Below are positions 1 to 11,339 of a stretch of DNA of 64,000 nt, piece after piece. Below the pieces are notes generated by a model that did no database searches, was not told the DNA's origin, and saw only the letters and a list, made by a program, of their open reading frames with translations. The stretch is from Symsagittifera roscoffensis. Lineage: Eukaryota > Xenacoelomorpha > Acoela > Convolutidae. The position numbers were made by a program, and so were the translations under genes. The stretch lies in the NCBI RefSeq assembly GCF_963678635.1, contig NC_087064.1, positions 53,460,684 to 53,524,683 of the forward strand. Reading direction: 5' to 3'. How positions within the stretch are numbered: the first letter of the stretch is position 1; every line of letters starts with the position of its first letter.

Positions 1-2
1 AG

Positions 3-3000
3 ATTAGTACACTATTAGGCTTTGATCACCTTATGCCAAAAAATTCGTGGGCGCAAATAAGAAATAAATTCTCTCAACATTTCTTAACAGATGACGTCAC
101 TTTTTGTAATGCGATTGGCCAGTCAACAGATCATATGACCAGTCAAGAAATAGAACGTGAGAAACGAATTGCTAATGCCGCTGAAATTTTCCAAGCGATA
201 TCTAAACATTCAAACATTTCAGTGTGTCAAAATTCTCACTCGCGTACAGAACTGTGTGACTCATCCTGCAAAATTAACGACTTTTCTACGAATTTTAAAA
301 TCCTGAAAGAAATGGCAGAACAAACTGAAAACACTATTAAAGAAAACACGGACGTTTTAACACCAAACACTAGTAACCCGTCGGAAAAACCCGAGAATCG
401 ATCACCTAGCAAGAAGAAAACAGTTAACTTATTCCCTTTCTCTTGGCCGGAAATATTTGACACTAAATTTATGTCCCTCTTATCGAAACAAGACCTAATT
501 CTGAAAAAGATAATCAAGGCAATCGAGGAAGATAGAAAACAGGATATCCTACATCTCGGAAACTATTATAAGTCATATTTGAATAATCTACATGTCAGCG
601 GAGGATGCCTCTATTTGGACAACCGTTTAGTAATCCCAGCATGCCTAAGATCAACTATGCTGAACAGACTTCATGAAGCTCACCCCGGCCAGTTCGCAAT
701 GAAAAGCCTGGCAACACAATACATCTGGTGGCCGAAAATTTACCGCGAAATCCAAGTCCACGGTGAAAACTGTATAGAGTGCGTAAAAGCAGGTAAAAAT
801 CTGAAGCCTCTTATAAAACACAATACCCTAGGGAAACTCCCAATGGTCGAAGAACCAAACCAAGAAATGGAATTAGATTTCGCTGGCCCGTTACCTTTAG
901 TATGGGGAACAAAAAAATACATATTGGTGTGTGTAGACAGATTTTCAAAATTCCCATCAGCCCAAATAACATCTAGTACATCGGCTAAATCTATTATTAA
1001 CTTCCTTAGTCGATATATCGCTTTACACGGGATACCTAGGACAATTAGAACAGATCAAGGATCTGGTTTTATCTCCAAGGAAGTTAGAGAATTTTGCCAC
1101 GATCACAACATAAAGGTGATATTTAGCCCAGTGGGTGATCACAGAGCTACCGGATTAGTGGAACGTCTAATCAGGACTATTAAGGAACGACTCCTGGTGA
1201 TGGCACAAGAACGCCCAAAACCTTCTTTAGAATCTGCACTCCTGAAAATAATAAAATGCTTAAGAACAGTAACTCAACAGTCGCTTAACTGCTCTCCTTT
1301 CGAAGCACATTTCGGTAGATCCCCAAACACTATCTGGCATAATTTGGTTAAATCACCTTCTTCGAATAACCTTGACTGGAATAAAACTTTGTTATGTATA
1401 GATAAAGGCAAAAAACTAATGAGCCGAGAGCGAAGACATGACTGGGACGCTCCTGACGACATTGAAGATGGAGATGCCGATGATCATTCATCATCCTCGG
1501 AGGATATCTCAAACGCAGTGAGATATGTACCAACAAGTGCAGGATCCCCAGTAAAAGTCCTCTCCCGGTCAGAAAAAAGAGATGCCTTGGGCATAAAGGA
1601 CTCGATTCTGAACAACCCGTCGGGTAAGACCATTGTTTATCGAAAAATCCAAGATAGAATGAAAAATGAACCATACTATAGAATACTCAAGGACGAAATT
1701 GTAAGAGAATCAGATCACACCGTGACTCTAAAAAATGGGAAAATAATACGTAAATCTGATTTAGCCATTAAAAGACAGTGCACTCAGAAGAAACCAAGTC
1801 CGAGAAAACGAGACCAATTAGTCAGATTTTACGCGACCAAAGGACTCAGGAAAACAGCAAAACCTCCAAGAAATGTCGGATTCAAAAGTTCAAAAACAAC
1901 CCAGAAGAAACGAAACCTTCAGTGGAAATTTGAAGAGCTCGACATTGCGAGACGAAACGCGGCCATGAACAGTTCTAGGGAAACTCTTCTCAGAGAGGAA
2001 GAAGAACAGAGAAAGAGACTGAGAACACCGATTGGCCTCGAGATTGACCAAGAACCAAGCCCGCCGGGTAAACCCGAACTTCTTAAAAGTTATTTAAACG
2101 AACCCGGAGTGACGATTGACTCACATGAAGATATGTCAGATGATAATGCGAGTGACCTAATGACACTAAGAGACCTCAAGGAGAAAACACTGCTCGAAAC
2201 CACGAAACGAGACGAACCACCAATGCCCGACCAATCAGATCCTAAGTTAGAAACATCAGACCATGCCGACCAGAAGGTCGAGTTAGATGAGATTCCTTTG
2301 ATCAACTTGGATTCCGGTGACAACGAAAGAGACTCTCAAGCGACCCCACAGCTGATCCTCTTAGACACTAGGGAGGAGAGTAATGAAGCGACCCAAGATA
2401 TGCCGGTACCTTCAGAGAATCCCGGAGTAAAGTTCCCTAAATCTACTGGAGATCAACCTACCATGGCGGAGATGGGACCGAAACAAATACTTTCTGACCA
2501 CACTAAAAAGTCACAGAAATTGTCCGGTACTGCTAAAAGGAAAGCCTCATCCCCTATGAAATCACCACCCTCGAAAAAACTATCGGAAATTTTTACACGT
2601 CAAAACACGAGACCCATGCGAACCAGGCAGCCCCCCAAGATGCTAGGTGAGAGAGTATTTACCAGTATAGTCGATCTAACTGAGGAAGACCGCGATGCCC
2701 CAGAATTCGGTTCATCTAATTTCGTCTCAGTGTGTTCAACGTTGGAAGCAACTACGGTAGAAAGCCATCATGTCGACCTAGTAGACCTGACAACATTAAC
2801 ACCACCTTCTTCATCACGCCCTACCATAGTTCACTTGCGGGAGGATATCGACGCGTACTCAAGTGACCTAAAGCCCTCAAAAACAGCCGATCAAAAGAGC
2901 CCAGACAAGAACGTCAAATTTAGCCCTGATGTTTGTTCCACCCGATTTAACCCATCGGGCCTATCTAATGAAATTTCAACTCCTACATTTATACCCATCG

Positions 3001-3128
3001 TATCTGACCCAGACTGGCTGAACACCTCCTCTATCATTTCGGCGATAGAACTCCTTGGACGGCCAATGACGCTGGAGGAGCTAAGAAGATGGACTATAAA
3101 TAAAGCAGCAAATCGGGAATCTGATTAG
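3..3128 (+). CDS. Ty3/gypsy-like Pol polyprotein, 3' part (integrase plus long tail), partial
   Basis: The frame is already open at base 3, so this is the end of a longer polyprotein whose RT and RNase H would lie left of the window. Counting from the first Met (base 33), an HHCC zinc finger has H214, H217, C247 and C250. The catalytic core of the retroviral integrase fold has D282, D341 and E377, giving the standard D-D-35-E spacing. It would insert element cDNA into chromosomes. Residues about 510-600 contain a small beta-rich segment ending in KNGKIIRKSDLAIKR, like the C-terminal domain of retroelement integrases. After it come more than 400 charged, low-complexity residues with two VDLT motifs (880-883 and 917-920), much longer than usual. 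The ORF has no internal stop, so the copy may be young. Family assignment within Ty3/gypsy is by motif only. Confidence 0.85.
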   Translation: MSTLLGFDHLMPKNSWAQIRNKFSQHFLTDDVTFCNAIGQSTDHMTSQEIEREKRIANAAEIFQAISKHSNISVCQNSHSRTELCDSSCKINDFSTNFKILKEMAEQTENTIKENTDVLTPNTSNPSEKPENRSPSKKKTVNLFPFSWPEIFDTKFMSLLSKQDLILKKIIKAIEEDRKQDILHLGNYYKSYLNNLHVSGGCLYLDNRLVIPACLRSTMLNRLHEAHPGQFAMKSLATQYIWWPKIYREIQVHGENCIECVKAGKNLKPLIKHNTLGKLPMVEEPNQEMELDFAGPLPLVWGTKKYILVCVDRFSKFPSAQITSSTSAKSIINFLSRYIALHGIPRTIRTDQGSGFISKEVREFCHDHNIKVIFSPVGDHRATGLVERLIRTIKERLLVMAQERPKPSLESALLKIIKCLRTVTQQSLNCSPFEAHFGRSPNTIWHNLVKSPSSNNLDWNKTLLCIDKGKKLMSRERRHDWDAPDDIEDGDADDHSSSSEDISNAVRYVPTSAGSPVKVLSRSEKRDALGIKDSILNNPSGKTIVYRKIQDRMKNEPYYRILKDEIVRESDHTVTLKNGKIIRKSDLAIKRQCTQKKPSPRKRDQLVRFYATKGLRKTAKPPRNVGFKSSKTTQKKRNLQWKFEELDIARRNAAMNSSRETLLREEEEQRKRLRTPIGLEIDQEPSPPGKPELLKSYLNEPGVTIDSHEDMSDDNASDLMTLRDLKEKTLLETTKRDEPPMPDQSDPKLETSDHADQKVELDEIPLINLDSGDNERDSQATPQLILLDTREESNEATQDMPVPSENPGVKFPKSTGDQPTMAEMGPKQILSDHTKKSQKLSGTAKRKASSPMKSPPSKKLSEIFTRQNTRPMRTRQPPKMLGERVFTSIVDLTEEDRDAPEFGSSNFVSVCSTLEATTVESHHVDLVDLTTLTPPSSSRPTIVHLREDIDAYSSDLKPSKTADQKSPDKNVKFSPDVCSTRFNPSGLSNEISTPTFIPIVSDPDWLNTSSIISAIELLGRPMTLEELRRWTINKAANRESD

Positions 3129-3932
3129 ACGCAGGAGCTCAAAAACAGATGTCATCAAAAACATTCTCAACCTATCAAAACTCCATTGTAAAACTTTTAG
3201 CACCTATAGGTTCTGTTTATGGTTTATCGCCTAACATTCCAGGACCCTAGGGTCATACAAACCTCTAGTGCTGTTATTTTAAGTTATGGTGATGATTGGT
3301 AACATTTATTCCCTTGTTTTGGCTATAGAATTTTGCCGAACTCCATTAAAGTTCTGTTCACCCATGGGGCGTTACCATCGGATAACAATTAGATTTATTC
3401 ATTTTGGTTATACCCAGTATTCCGCTTAATTTTACGACAACTTTCTGCATACCTTATGATCTTAGTCACCCTGGTGCTATTTCAGTTCCTTACTTGCCCT
3501 TTGTCACTAACCTACAGTTATTTCTCGGCGAATACATATTATTCGATCTAAGGTGCTTTGTTTTGGAATTTTGTTTTTGTTTGACGAACATGCCGTCCGG
3601 CCCATCGGGCTCGATCATTGGTAGTCCTCGTTTTGTACACCCACCCTTTACACCTGACAACCGTGTTATTCTTCTCAGTTTATAATACGCCTTTTGGGCC
3701 CTTTACCAAGTTCGTATTAACGATTCTAGATCCACTCTCGGGGGGGTCCTAGATAATGCGCTTACTAATTCATCCATCTTAGTGCTTAATCATTTTTGTT
3801 TTATTCCCTTCTGATGAGGCGAAAGGGATAGTTTAGAGATAAATTTCGCGGGGAATGTAAAAGTATTATGGTTTGTCTATTTAACCTCTGATCTTAACTT
3901 ACCGCCGACCTTTAGTTGTTAATTTATATACC

Positions 3933-3958
3933 TGCCAAAAGCGCATCGGCTTTTGGTA
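3933..3958. other. Hairpin in the retroelement 3' region
   Basis: TGCCAAAAGC and GCTTTTGGTA flank a six-base spacer and can pair over about ten positions with one G-T pair. It is the first of two hairpins in the putative LTR. Its role is unknown. Confidence 0.5.
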
Positions 3959-4072
3959 GACTCTGAATTGGACACTATCTTTTATGATACGTAACAAAAC
4001 AAACGTAACCAATTCAATCTTTTAACACGTATTTTATCTTAGTTAGAATCTCCGTCTTTTATTTAGTTTTAA

Positions 4073-4097
4073 ATAAAAGCCTACTATTTTAGTAGGA
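4073..4097 (+). terminator. Candidate poly(A) signal followed by a hairpin
   Basis: AATAAA at 4073-4078 is followed at once by CCTACTATTTTAGTAGG (4081-4097), a perfect 7-bp stem. A poly(A) signal about 950 bases after the Pol stop fits the R region of a 3' LTR. This is a sequence match only; the cleavage site is not visible. Confidence 0.4.
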
Positions 4098-4402
4098 ATC
4101 TTAAACATCCACAGTCTTAATCTATTCCTAGTTTAAGTCACTCTTTTACAACACGAGTGGTATCCTAATATTTTAACATAACCAGTATTAACATCAATGA
4201 TTATTGTGTAACCATTGTATTTACGGGTTTGTATATCTAGATAAAATGGGTTAGAAAGTGGGTTATTTACGCGCTAAATTTCATGACAACTGAACTACGT
4301 GAACGATTGTTGAACATATTAAAAAATTACGATTGGGGGGAAATATATAAGTGCCAATGAAACATGTGAATATCTCATTTATAATTAGATTGCAACTCTT
4401 AC

Positions 4403-7400
4403 CCATTTGGAGTGGATAGCATGTCGATGATGGGCGTGTATTCATACTCGTGCAGTTGAATCTGGCCTTCGAGCGAACTCCTCGCCGCTCCCAGAGTGGA
4501 TACAAACTTGTCCAGAGAGTCCAGGAACTCCCTCACTTGACCACTCTTGCTGTTCTTCAGCGAACCCCACGCCTAAAGAAAACACCAAAACATCACAAAC
4601 TAAGGTTCACCTCCACGCCTCACTTTAGCATCAACTTTGTATGTAACTAGTGGTTTTACAAGGCTATATATGAAGACCAAGGGTGTTCGGAATAGTCTAA
4701 TTAGTCCGTGCGCCACTTTTCAAAACAATCGAACAATCGAAAAAGGCAAAAAACAATTTATCAAATAAAAACTTTCAGGTAGGGAAACGGAAAAACAACC
4801 ATAGCTAGAAGACAAAAACTGCAATAGAATGATTATATTGGTGGAACTTCTAATCTTTTTTTTCTCAAGAACCAGTAACTTCTTGTCGCCAATTATAACT
4901 TCTCAGAATTTTTGTTTGAGACAATGTGTCAACATTATACCTCTTAGTTCATAACGTTTAGTCCGGGACTTATGTCCAGGTTTAGTAAATATACTAATAA
5001 ACCGTTTTCAGGCAGGAAAAAAAATTCACAAGATGACACTTAGTAAATTTACAACTTCATGGTAGATCGCCAACTTTGCTTTAAAGTTCCAGACTATCGC
5101 GACCGTAATGCGACACGACATTTTTAGACGTTGTCTTCTTTTATAAAACCTTGTCCAAACCAGACTAAGATTTTTTGGTCGCGAAATGAGACAATTGCCT
5201 CAAATTTTAAAATGTTTATATAAGTCGTGAAAAGGGTCAAAAAAGTATCCTACAAGACAATCCACGATCAGATCATTTTAAATTATACAACTCTAATTAG
5301 TATGTGAACTTATTATACTTACATCAGGGGAACATGCCTTGAGAGCCGGCACCAGAGTAGTGGACATGTATGTCTCCAGGGCCTCCAGAACACTACTGTT
5401 GGTAGCATCCATCATCCCAAAGTTCACGTCCTAAACAAGAAGAACACATGCATATTACGGCTCTTTTTCAGTCCCCCCTTTGAATTATAACTATAAAAAA
5501 ATAGTTTGAAAGAGCCCATAATCTTCAATCAATGCGGTCCCACAAAAGGTTCTTCACAACTTCCAATTCGCAAAAAGTGCAAGCTTCAAAAATCTGACAA
5601 ATTCGAACAAGTTCTAGCGAAAATCTAGCTAACTTTTTACCCCTGCTCATGCGTGTGATTTTGACCATATCATTAATTTTTACATTGCACCACCCGAACC
5701 GTACTTTGCACTGTAAAAATCACAAGTGATTGAAAAAAGAGTATGAACTTGATTGAAATTCATTGAAGAGTATGATTGAAATTTAGTATGAATGATAATT
5801 ACTCAGTTCCTAACACATTTGGTCTGAATCTTGAAGAAAAAAATCAAAAGTTTGAGCACAAAATCCAATTTTGGGTGGGGGGCGTATGGACGGTAAAAGA
5901 AAAAGTTGGTCAGTTAAGACCATGAAAGAATCGCGCATCGGTGGTTCAGTGGTAGAATTGTCGCCCGCCAAAAAATCATTGGCTCGCGCAAAATTCACTT
6001 TTGTGGCGAGGGAACCATTAAAAATTGTAGCCAATAAAGAACACTTTATATCAAGCATCGGTGGTTCAGTGGTAGAATTGTCGCCTGCCACGCGATAGAC
6101 CCGGGTTCGATTCCCGGCCGATGCATCGTCAACCCAAATTTTTGAACTCAAGCAAATAAATCATAGGCTCTCTCGTTGACTATCAGGCATCGGTGGTTCG
6201 AAATACCGGCTCTTTTTCCTCCCCCCCCCGTCCACCTGCATATTTTTATGATTAAAATAACTGTTTACAATGTTCGATTGTAATGAAAATTGACATAGAG
6301 ACTAATTAGGCTATGACAAACATATTTGGGCTCTTTTCCAGTCCCCCCCCCCCACCTCTCAAATTCAATTTTGAAAAGCTTATTTAACGTTGTCATAATG
6401 CAATGAAATTTGGCGTGGTGAACAAATCGACAATTCTGAACAGATTTGTTCTTCATACTTAACAGCGTAACATCACTCATTTAGCCGTAATAACACGTAA
6501 AACAAACATAAAACTCGGTAATTTGTAAGGGGGGAACGGGAAAAGAGCGCATATTTGGTGTTCATAATCAACCTTGTAAGACCACTCGTTAGACCATAAA
6601 TTTGAAGCTCGTGTGAGGTGGGGAAAAAGGAAAAAAGAGCCGAAAGATTGACAAGAGATCCGACGTGTTTCGCCTTTGGAAATTTTGAAAACGCCTATGA
6701 CGATCAATTGAATGAAATTAAAAACATTCGTCACATCTAGGAAAACTCGAAAAGTTTTATTTGTAAACAGAAAACTCTACTACCAAAAGGCGCCCTCCGA
6801 AAAATTTAAGGTCAGTCAGCGAAGAATGGATGGCGCAAAATGGGATTCACCCCTCCCCCTACCCCTGACCACCTTACCTTCAACACGCTACTGCAATCGA
6901 CCAATCAGTGGCACAAATATGTACTCACATTATGAATATTCTGGTTGGTCACTTCCTTTGCATTGGAGTTGCGCAGGAAGAACATGCAGATTCCCAGAAG
7001 GGGTTCCTGACTTCCATTCGTGATGAACAGTTTCTTCACTGTAGTGCTTGTGGCCACAGTACTCGCAGCGTCCAGACGCATCACGGGTACCGGATCCTAT
7101 AGAAACAATTGCACGTGATTATAAAAAAGGGTTAAAAACTTAAGTAAATATTCTAAAAACTGAGATCTACTGCAACAAAATAAGATGAAAAATAATATAA
7201 AACTTTCTCGAGAAAAAATGTCATTTAGTTTGGTTGCTTAGTATATCTGAAATCAACTTCCGTATTCTGGTAAGTTGGTAGTACTATTGTGCTGGTTTCT
7301 CGGGAAACTCTATGTTGCAGAATATTTCGCGGCATGATTTTTTTATTCAGAAACAACCGTTGTTTTTTCCATGTACGGCATGTGTTGTCTACCTTGTGCA

Positions 7401-9071
7401 CTTCCTGGTAGTAGAACATGAGTGATTTGGACCCATTGGCTGCGAAGAACTTCTCGATGTAGTCCCACCTGTCATCCGACAGCAGCTGGTCCTCCACATT
7501 GTTCTCGTCGGTTCCGATCACATCTGCTATCTTGTACCACATGTAACGGTGGCGCTCATCCGTCTACATAAATAGAGTTAATAATTGGTGAAATCTAAGA
7601 GAAGGTGGCTGTGGTTTGACTTACATTGAAGTTAACTAACTTGAAGACTTTCAAATGCATTAGAGTCATATGCTTCAACAAAAGCAAAACAAACTCTTTT
7701 CCCTAGATTCGCTGTACAAAATAGTATAATTTAGAAGAATTCTATGCATAAAAAACTCGAAAACAAATTATGTTAAAAAACTTTTGTTATTATATTAGCT
7801 TAATGATAAAGCTATAAAGAACAACTAACCGTTCGATTTTTCCTATGATTTGCTGCTAAATTTCTCCTCATTTTCAATCAGTTAGTTGTCTAGGGAATTA
7901 ATGGGTTACAATTAAATGGCTGGGGATCTTAAAAGTAAAGTTCTGTTTCTTCAAATGATTAACCCATCATTCAAAATTTGCGATGAAACTAGAAGGCAAT
8001 GGTAATCGTGCTTGTCAGCCAGATAAATATAAATATAGCTGGCACACGTTATTTGACTGAAATAGTTGATTCAATTTAATAGATGGCTACCAGGTGTTTC
8101 TAACTAGCAGACAATGGTCGCTACCAATTTAGTTTGACGCGGCTGTTCCGCCCGTGAACAAATAGAAAAGAATGTGAAATGTTTTCACCTGTCCCCTTCG
8201 CTCTTCCTTCAGTTGCTTCAGTCTCTCCCGATTGATTTTGTGGTCCTCGGCCTGGTGATTTTTCTTTCCCTGGAAACCGCAAAAAAACTTATTTAGACGT
8301 TAATCGCTTGAGGATTAAAAACTTTCCGGCGCAGAAAAAGTACTAAGCATCTGGATCTAAATAAGGGGTGCAAGAATTACCTAGTTGGAAAATGGTCTGA
8401 AAATTATTGATATTTTGAAAATATACTTTTGGATTTTACCAAAATGGAATAACAACCAAGATTCATTTTCCAATGATAAAAAGTATGCTAGAAAAAATTG
8501 TCTGGAAGAAAAATTCAGAGTACTCTGGACCTTTCTTGGTCTTCCCTTCTTATCGTCTTCGTGCTTTGTCTCTTCTCCAGGGGTTTTCGGAGCGGCCGAG
8601 GGTTCTTCTAAAGGAAAACATGAAAAGAAATTAATGAAATATTTTAATATATAATTGTTATTATAAACAGCAATAATGGCGGTGAATATTCTGATCTGAA
8701 TATAGTTTGGTTGAAAACTATTTCCTGTTTATTCAAGCTTAACAAATCATTGCGAAAAACTTCCAGTCGTTGGATTTTCAGCAATTATTATCAAAATTTT
8801 AACTTCTTTCAAAACTAAGAGAACTTCATCCACTTTGCATCTTTAATTGGAGCAGGAGACACATCTTAAATGAAATCAGAGGAAATGGGAAAGAAAGAGG
8901 GATCTGTATTAGAATTTAAGACATACCATTTCCTTGGCCTCCGTCTCCGCTCAGAATCAGGGGCGGCGACACATCATCCGAGGGTTTGTTAGTCGTTGAC
9001 TCCTCAGTCGTATTCCCTGCACTGTCGTCACCCTTCGGCTCAGTTTGCTGACCCGGATCCGGATCAGACAT
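4403..9071 (-). CDS. DNAH5/8-like: Axonemal outer-arm dynein heavy chain, DNAH5/DNAH8 type, N-terminal exons (partial)
   Basis: Seven exons join in frame: 9071-8927, 8607-8531, 8269-8189, 7563-7393, 7096-6929, 5430-5323 and 4572-4403. They encode 306 complete codons and stop in phase 2 at a GTAAGA donor; the rest of the usual 4,500 or so residues would lie further left. Donors are GTATGT, GTCCAG, GTGAAA, GTAGAC, GTGAGT, GTAAGT and GTAAGA; acceptors are TTTAG, TTCCAG, TGTAG, TATAG, TTTAG and CTTAG. The first 75 residues are an acidic, disordered leader. The rest matches the tail start of DNAH5/8 proteins: a VIGTDENNVEDQLL segment, SLMFYYQEV, LGICMFFLRN, NIHNDVNFGMMDA and VREFLDSLDKFVSTL. This is the DHC_N1 tail region that docks intermediate chains, not the motor. 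The protein would drive ciliary beating as an outer-arm heavy chain. DNAH5 versus DNAH8 cannot be told apart. Confidence 0.9.
4573..5322. other. Dynein intron 6, AT-rich, no feature seen
   Basis: This lies between exons 6 and 7 of the dynein gene. It is AT-rich with homopolymer runs. I see no coding segment, tRNA-like sequence or clear repeat in it. Confidence 0.7.
5935..5975 (+). pseudogene. 5' half of tRNA-Gly followed by an A run
   Basis: Bases 5935-5970 repeat the first 36 bases of the intact tRNA-Gly at 6055 with one change (T to C at tRNA position 32). The match stops right after the GCC anticodon and the next base, and runs into AAAAAA. The anticodon stem, T arm and acceptor 3' strand are missing, so it cannot fold as a tRNA. 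An internal A box remains but no B box. See the findings for how it may have arisen. Confidence 0.7.
6055..6125 (+). tRNA. tRNA-Gly(GCC)
   Basis: This is a complete 71-base cloverleaf. The acceptor stem GCATCGG pairs with CCGATGC, with discriminator A at 6125. The D arm is GTGGTTCAGTGGTAG, the anticodon loop CTGCCAC (anticodon GCC) closed by GTCGC/GCGAT, and the T arm CCGGGTTCGATTCCCGG. A and B boxes match eukaryotic consensus, and T5 at 6139-6143 fits a Pol III terminator. There is no intron and CCA is not encoded. It lies antisense inside the dynein intron between exons 5 and 6. It looks functional. Confidence 0.95.
6139..6143 (+). terminator. Pol III T-run terminator of tRNA-Gly
   Basis: Five consecutive T residues start 14 bases after the tRNA 3' end, the usual RNA polymerase III stop. 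Confidence 0.7.
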
Positions 9072-9628
9072 TTGAGATGTCTTCTTTAAATGATATTCGG
9101 TTTTGGTTTCAAAAATACAACTCTTCAGAAACGCTCAAGACTATGTTTAAAAGCCAGTTTGTAAATGCAATGATTGATAATAGTTTTTATAACTAGCACG
9201 TGGTAATAATATGAAAAAAGTTTAAATATACCGAGTTACAATAAAGTAACCAAACTAACTATGCAATGTAATATTTTTCAGTCATTGATTAAATTTTTTA
9301 TAGAGCATTGAATTCAAAAATGTTCATAATGTTAGATTGTGAGTTGCTGCGCAATTAAGACATTTTCAGTCTTAGCAACGAGCTTAAGTTAGATTTAAAC
9401 TGAGATTAAAATTATGAACAAAGTAATTCTGAACAGGTGGTCTGATAAAAATACACTTCAGCATAACATCAATTTTGAGTCCGTTGGCTTAGGAGCTATT
9501 TTAAAAAGCAGAAACATGCCTTCGGCCTGAAGATTAAACCCGACCACTACGAACAAATCAGCAAAAAAAATCAATCTAAGTAAACATAAACAGAAAAGTC
9601 TAAAAGAATCAATTTAAACAAATTGGAT
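9072..9628. other. AT-rich upstream region of the dynein gene
   Basis: It holds the presumed dynein promoter and 5' UTR, but no TATA box or initiator that I would defend. No gene or repeat family is recognised. Confidence 0.5.
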
Positions 9629-11276
9629 TGAAAGCCTGACGCAAATGAAAATAGCAGTCTTTAGGCAAAGGTCCAGTTGAAAAGGCTTCAAGTTCTAGCA
9701 AAGGGTAGATTGGAATAGGCGAGATTGTCCAGCCAACTTTAATTTTCAATTTTTTTTTGCAAAGTAGAGAAAAACTGGTTTCAAATTTTTTGATTTTTGG
9801 TCTAATGATGAGCGAATAAAGCGGTCGAGCAGGCTTATAATACAAAACAATAAAGAATAAACTTAATTTTATTCCACAAAACTGCAAATTTTTCACAATT
9901 TTTTGGCGTTTTTTTGTATTTCATTTAACTTTTCGCTAAACTTAATTGTCAAAAGCGCGTATTCTACTTTTACTAACGAATGTACTTAATTTCCAGACTT
10001 TCGTTCAGATTCGCTCATAGCCAATGGACAAAAAGAATCACAATTTGCAAACAAAAAGTGTGATTTTTGTTGGTCGGAACATTCTGTACTACGCGCACAG
10101 CAACCGGCAATTCTGGTTAGGTTTGGAAAAAAAATTCGTTAATTGAGATTAAATACTTTCCAGTTTTTTACTAAATCAGTGAGCTCAACTACGTTTCTTG
10201 CACTTTTCTGCTCTCTGATTCTAATGATCAGATGATACGAATTGAGTTAAGCATCACCTTTTAGCGAAGACTCTAATTTTGTCTTTTATACAAAAAATTT
10301 GATCAGTAGTAATTTTTCCCACCATTTGAATAAGTGTCGAGAAAAAACGGTTTGAGATTTTTGATTTTTAGTCTAACTTCAAGATCATCATCAGCCTGTA
10401 GGCTTACAGTAGCTTATTCAAGCTTAAATTAAGCCGTGAAAACTTAGTTTTACTATAGCAGAGTTAGTTTTTGAGTTTTTATAGCCCCATTTTGGCAATC
10501 AAAGTGTTCAGAATTCAAAAAAAAAATCTGCAGGAAATAAGAAAAAATTTACTAGTTTTTTACCATTTTTTTTCCAATTTTAACTCTTTCTGAACAAAAA
10601 ATGTTTTTCAATTGCCCTATTCAACTATGACTATCTAACATCGCAAATTTCTGATTTTTCGTTCAGAACTTTTCATTACATCACACAGAAAAAAAAGACA
10701 CTCATTAGAAAAAACAATGTTCTATTTTTGTTAAAACTATGGTCGAAACATTCTGCGCTATTTGCACAGCAACCGGTTATCCTGTTTTCTGATTAGTTCT
10801 ATCGCAGCTTTATCAAAGAAGAAATAATAAGTTTTTTTGAGACAATTTTTGGAAGCAAAATAAATTTATCGCTGATGAACAAAAAAAGAAATGTGAACTA
10901 CAAAACTAAATCGAAAAATCTCTTGAACTTTTCTGTTCAATCAGAACTTACGCACTTTTGGCAATTGATTTCAGCAAGAACTTAAATGAAATACAAAAAA
11001 AACATAAAAAATGTAATTTTCAGCAGTTTTGTAGAATAAAACTAAGTTTCTAATTATTGTTTTTGTATTATAAGCCTGCTTGCCCGCTTTATTTTCTCGG
11101 AATAAGAACAAAAAATGAAAATTGAAACCGGTTTTTCTCTACACTGCGATTTCTTTGGAAATCAAAAGTGGCTGGACAATTTCTTCTATTGCAATTTACC
11201 CTATACTAGAATCTAAAGCCTTTTCAACTGGACCTTTGCCTAAAATCTTCTATTTTCATTTGAGTCAAGCATTCAG
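9629..11276. mobile_element. Foldback element with long terminal inverted repeats
   Basis: The segment 9629-10000 reappears as an inverted, diverged copy at about 10940-11276: for example AAAGGTCCAGTTGAAAAGGC near 9666 against GCCTTTTCAACTGGACCTTT near 11218, and AAGCGGTCGAGCAGGCTTAT near 9820 against its counterpart near 11075. The arms are about 340-370 bases with substitutions and small indels. The 0.9 kb centre has no ORF of note but contains two direct copies (about 10070-10125 and 10740-10785) of a unit around GCACAGCAACCGG. No transposase is present, so it is a non-autonomous foldback or MITE-like element. It abuts satellite array 1. Confidence 0.75.
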
Positions 11277-11339
11277 TCAAACTAGCGTCTAACGCACCTC
11301 CGATGCTTCGAATTTTTAAGAACACTGTAGAAAACCGAT

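Larger units (their letters stand above)
3129..4402 (+). mobile_element. Noncoding 3' part of the left retroelement, probably including its 3' LTR
   Basis: No credible gene lies here; the largest open frame (3404-3685) has no protein-like features. The stretch follows the Pol stop codon and carries a G7 run at 3741-3747, a purine-rich block near 3817-3830 that could be the polypurine tract, two hairpins and a poly(A) signal, which is what a 3' LTR would show. The LTR ends cannot be fixed because the 5' LTR is outside the window. The right boundary is somewhere between about 4100 and 4400, before dynein exon 7, so the element appears to be inserted in a dynein intron. Confidence 0.5.
5459..6650. 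repeat. Scattered short repeat pairing CGGCTCTTTTCC with C or G runs
   Basis: Near 5459, 6207 and 6330 the sequence GGCTCTTTTYC is followed by a run of C (up to twelve). Near 6525-6550 and 6618-6645 the reverse form appears, G runs followed by GGAAAAGAGC or GGAAAAAAGAGCC. At least five copies lie in both orientations within one dynein intron, around the tRNA-Gly gene. The family is not recognised. Confidence 0.5.

Noticed and set aside
3404-3685. 93-codon open frame after the left Pol, considered as an env-like gene
   Set aside because: No signal peptide, membrane anchor or conserved motif; it lies in the probable LTR or 3' UTR.
5810-6151. Open frames on both strands over the tRNA-Gly region
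   Set aside because: They consist of the tRNA gene and its 5' half copy read as codons; the duplicated peptide is explained by the duplicated tRNA sequence.
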